Part shown: positions 14,059 through 14,681 of the stretch, one piece after another
Position numbering within the stretch: the stretch's first letter is position 1
How the letters are laid out: each line of letters begins with the position of its first letter
Assembly (NCBI GenBank): GCA_022865965.1
Contig: JALHTS010000103.1
Span: forward strand, 1 to 14,681
DNA length: 14,681 nucleotides
Direction of reading: 5' to 3'
Origin: Ignavibacteriaceae bacterium
GTDB taxonomy: Bacteria > Bacteroidota > Ignavibacteria > Ignavibacteriales > Ignavibacteriaceae
Program-made: the position numbers and the translations under genes
The notes under the pieces: model-generated
What the model saw: only the letters and a program-made list of their open reading frames with translations
Databases searched by the model: none
Told to the model about the DNA's origin: nothing

Positions 14059-14681
14059 TGCCGCAGTTAACCGAAAGAGAGAAATGGGGTTCCAAAGCTG
14101 GATTTGTTCTCGCAGCTGCGGGCTCAGCCATCGGTTTAGGAAATATTTGGAAATTCCCATATATAGCAGGTGAAAATGGTGGTGCTTCATTCGTTCTAGT
14201 ATATTTAATATGTATTGCTGTCATTGGCCTTCCTGTGCTGATTGCCGAAATACTGATCGGCAGAACTACTCACAGAAATCCTGTTGGTGCCTTTTATAAA
14301 TTAAGCAATTCAAGATTCTGGGCAAGCATTGGGGGAATGGGTGTTATTGCCGGATTTTTAATTCTTTCGTTTTATGCAATCATAGCCGGGTGGTCAATAG
14401 GCTATATAGTTGAGGCGATAAATGGTAACTTTTTTCTATTTCCTGAACCTGCAGCATCGGCAGATCATTTTAAGAGCTTAGTAAGTGATACTTACTGGAT
14501 AATCGGGTACCTCGCCTTATTTATGGTTCTTACTATGCTAATCGTCTTTTCAGGAGTGCAAAAAGGGATTGAACGTGCAAGCAAGATAATGATGCCAATT
14601 CTTTTTATTTTACTTGTAATTTTGATGATAAGGGGAATTACTCTTGATGGAGCTTCTAAAGGATTAGATTTTTTATGGAAT
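14058..14681 (+). CDS. Neurotransmitter:sodium symporter (NSS/SNF) family transporter, partial
   Basis: There are 208 codons from ATG to the right edge; the full family length is about 450-500, so more than half lies outside. The N-terminus REKWGSKAGFVLAAAGSAIG followed by LGNIWKFPYIAGENGGASF is the hallmark of NSS TM1, with the unwound glycine region that binds sodium and substrate in LeuT. TM2 (about residues 45-66; LPVLIAEILIGR), TM3 (about 92-117; LILSFYAIIAGWSIGYIVE), TM4 and the start of TM5 follow. It should drive sodium-coupled uptake of an amino acid or similar small molecule across the inner membrane; the substrate cannot be predicted. It is transcribed away from the polysaccharide cluster and appears unrelated to it. 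Confidence 0.92.
   Translation, partial: MPQLTEREKWGSKAGFVLAAAGSAIGLGNIWKFPYIAGENGGASFVLVYLICIAVIGLPVLIAEILIGRTTHRNPVGAFYKLSNSRFWASIGGMGVIAGFLILSFYAIIAGWSIGYIVEAINGNFFLFPEPAASADHFKSLVSDTYWIIGYLALFMVLTMLIVFSGVQKGIERASKIMMPILFILLVILMIRGITLDGASKGLDFLWN

Noticed and set aside
13984..14224. Two minus-strand frames (13984-14190 and 14042-14224)
   Set aside because: They overlap the start of the NSS transporter, whose family signature is unmistakable on the plus strand.
1..14681. tRNA, rRNA, CRISPR arrays, insertion sequences
   Set aside because: No cloverleaf, no regularly spaced repeats, no transposase-like frame and no terminal inverted repeats were seen.

Overview
The window is AT-rich and densely packed. 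Its features suggest a Bacteroidota-type genome, possibly Ignavibacteria-like. The base composition is low in G+C. A promoter with the Bacteroidota spacing (TTTA, 19 bases, TAAATTTG) precedes the fatty acid hydroxylase gene, and most genes lack a Shine-Dalgarno sequence. The protein families also fit (FN3 lipoproteins, GH9 with a CelD_N-type domain, TPR-barrel exporter). The taxonomic placement is an inference.

Ten genes run leftward on the minus strand, from about 13.8 kb to beyond the left edge. One gene diverges at the right edge on the plus strand. In transcription order they are: (1) a membrane fatty acid hydroxylase-like protein; (2) a secreted GH9 glycoside hydrolase; then a 190-base intergenic region with nested inverted repeats; (3) a KaiC/RecA-like ATPase fused to what looks like a degenerate GGDEF domain; (4) a 949-aa protein with a signal peptide, TPR repeats and an outer-membrane beta-barrel; (5) a membrane family 2 glycosyltransferase of the PgaC/BcsA type; (6) a small single-TM protein with a low-complexity tail; (7) a membrane-anchored protein with a GATase-like domain and a polysaccharide-deacetylase-like domain that lacks the metal-binding residues; (8) a secreted protein that is a stand-alone copy of that GATase-like domain; (9) an FN3 lipoprotein whose last domain is broken by several small frameshifts; (10) the start of a multi-PAS sensor protein. 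The plus-strand gene at the right edge is the first 208 codons of a sodium:neurotransmitter symporter family transporter.

Genes 3 to 8 are nearly contiguous: gaps are 44 bases or less, and two junctions overlap. They look like one transcription unit for a synthase-dependent exopolysaccharide. In this reading GT2 polymerises and translocates the chain, the TPR-barrel protein exports it through the outer membrane, and the GATase/pseudo-deacetylase proteins act in the periplasm. The cytoplasmic KaiC-like/GGDEF-like protein is the candidate regulator. The GH9 enzyme directly upstream could trim or release a beta-linked polymer, as BcsZ does in cellulose operons. The parts resemble Pga, Bcs and Pel systems, but the set matches none of them. 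The GT2 has no PilZ domain, and no intact deacetylase is visible. This cluster is the best candidate here for an undescribed system. Polymer identity and c-di-GMP control are hypotheses.
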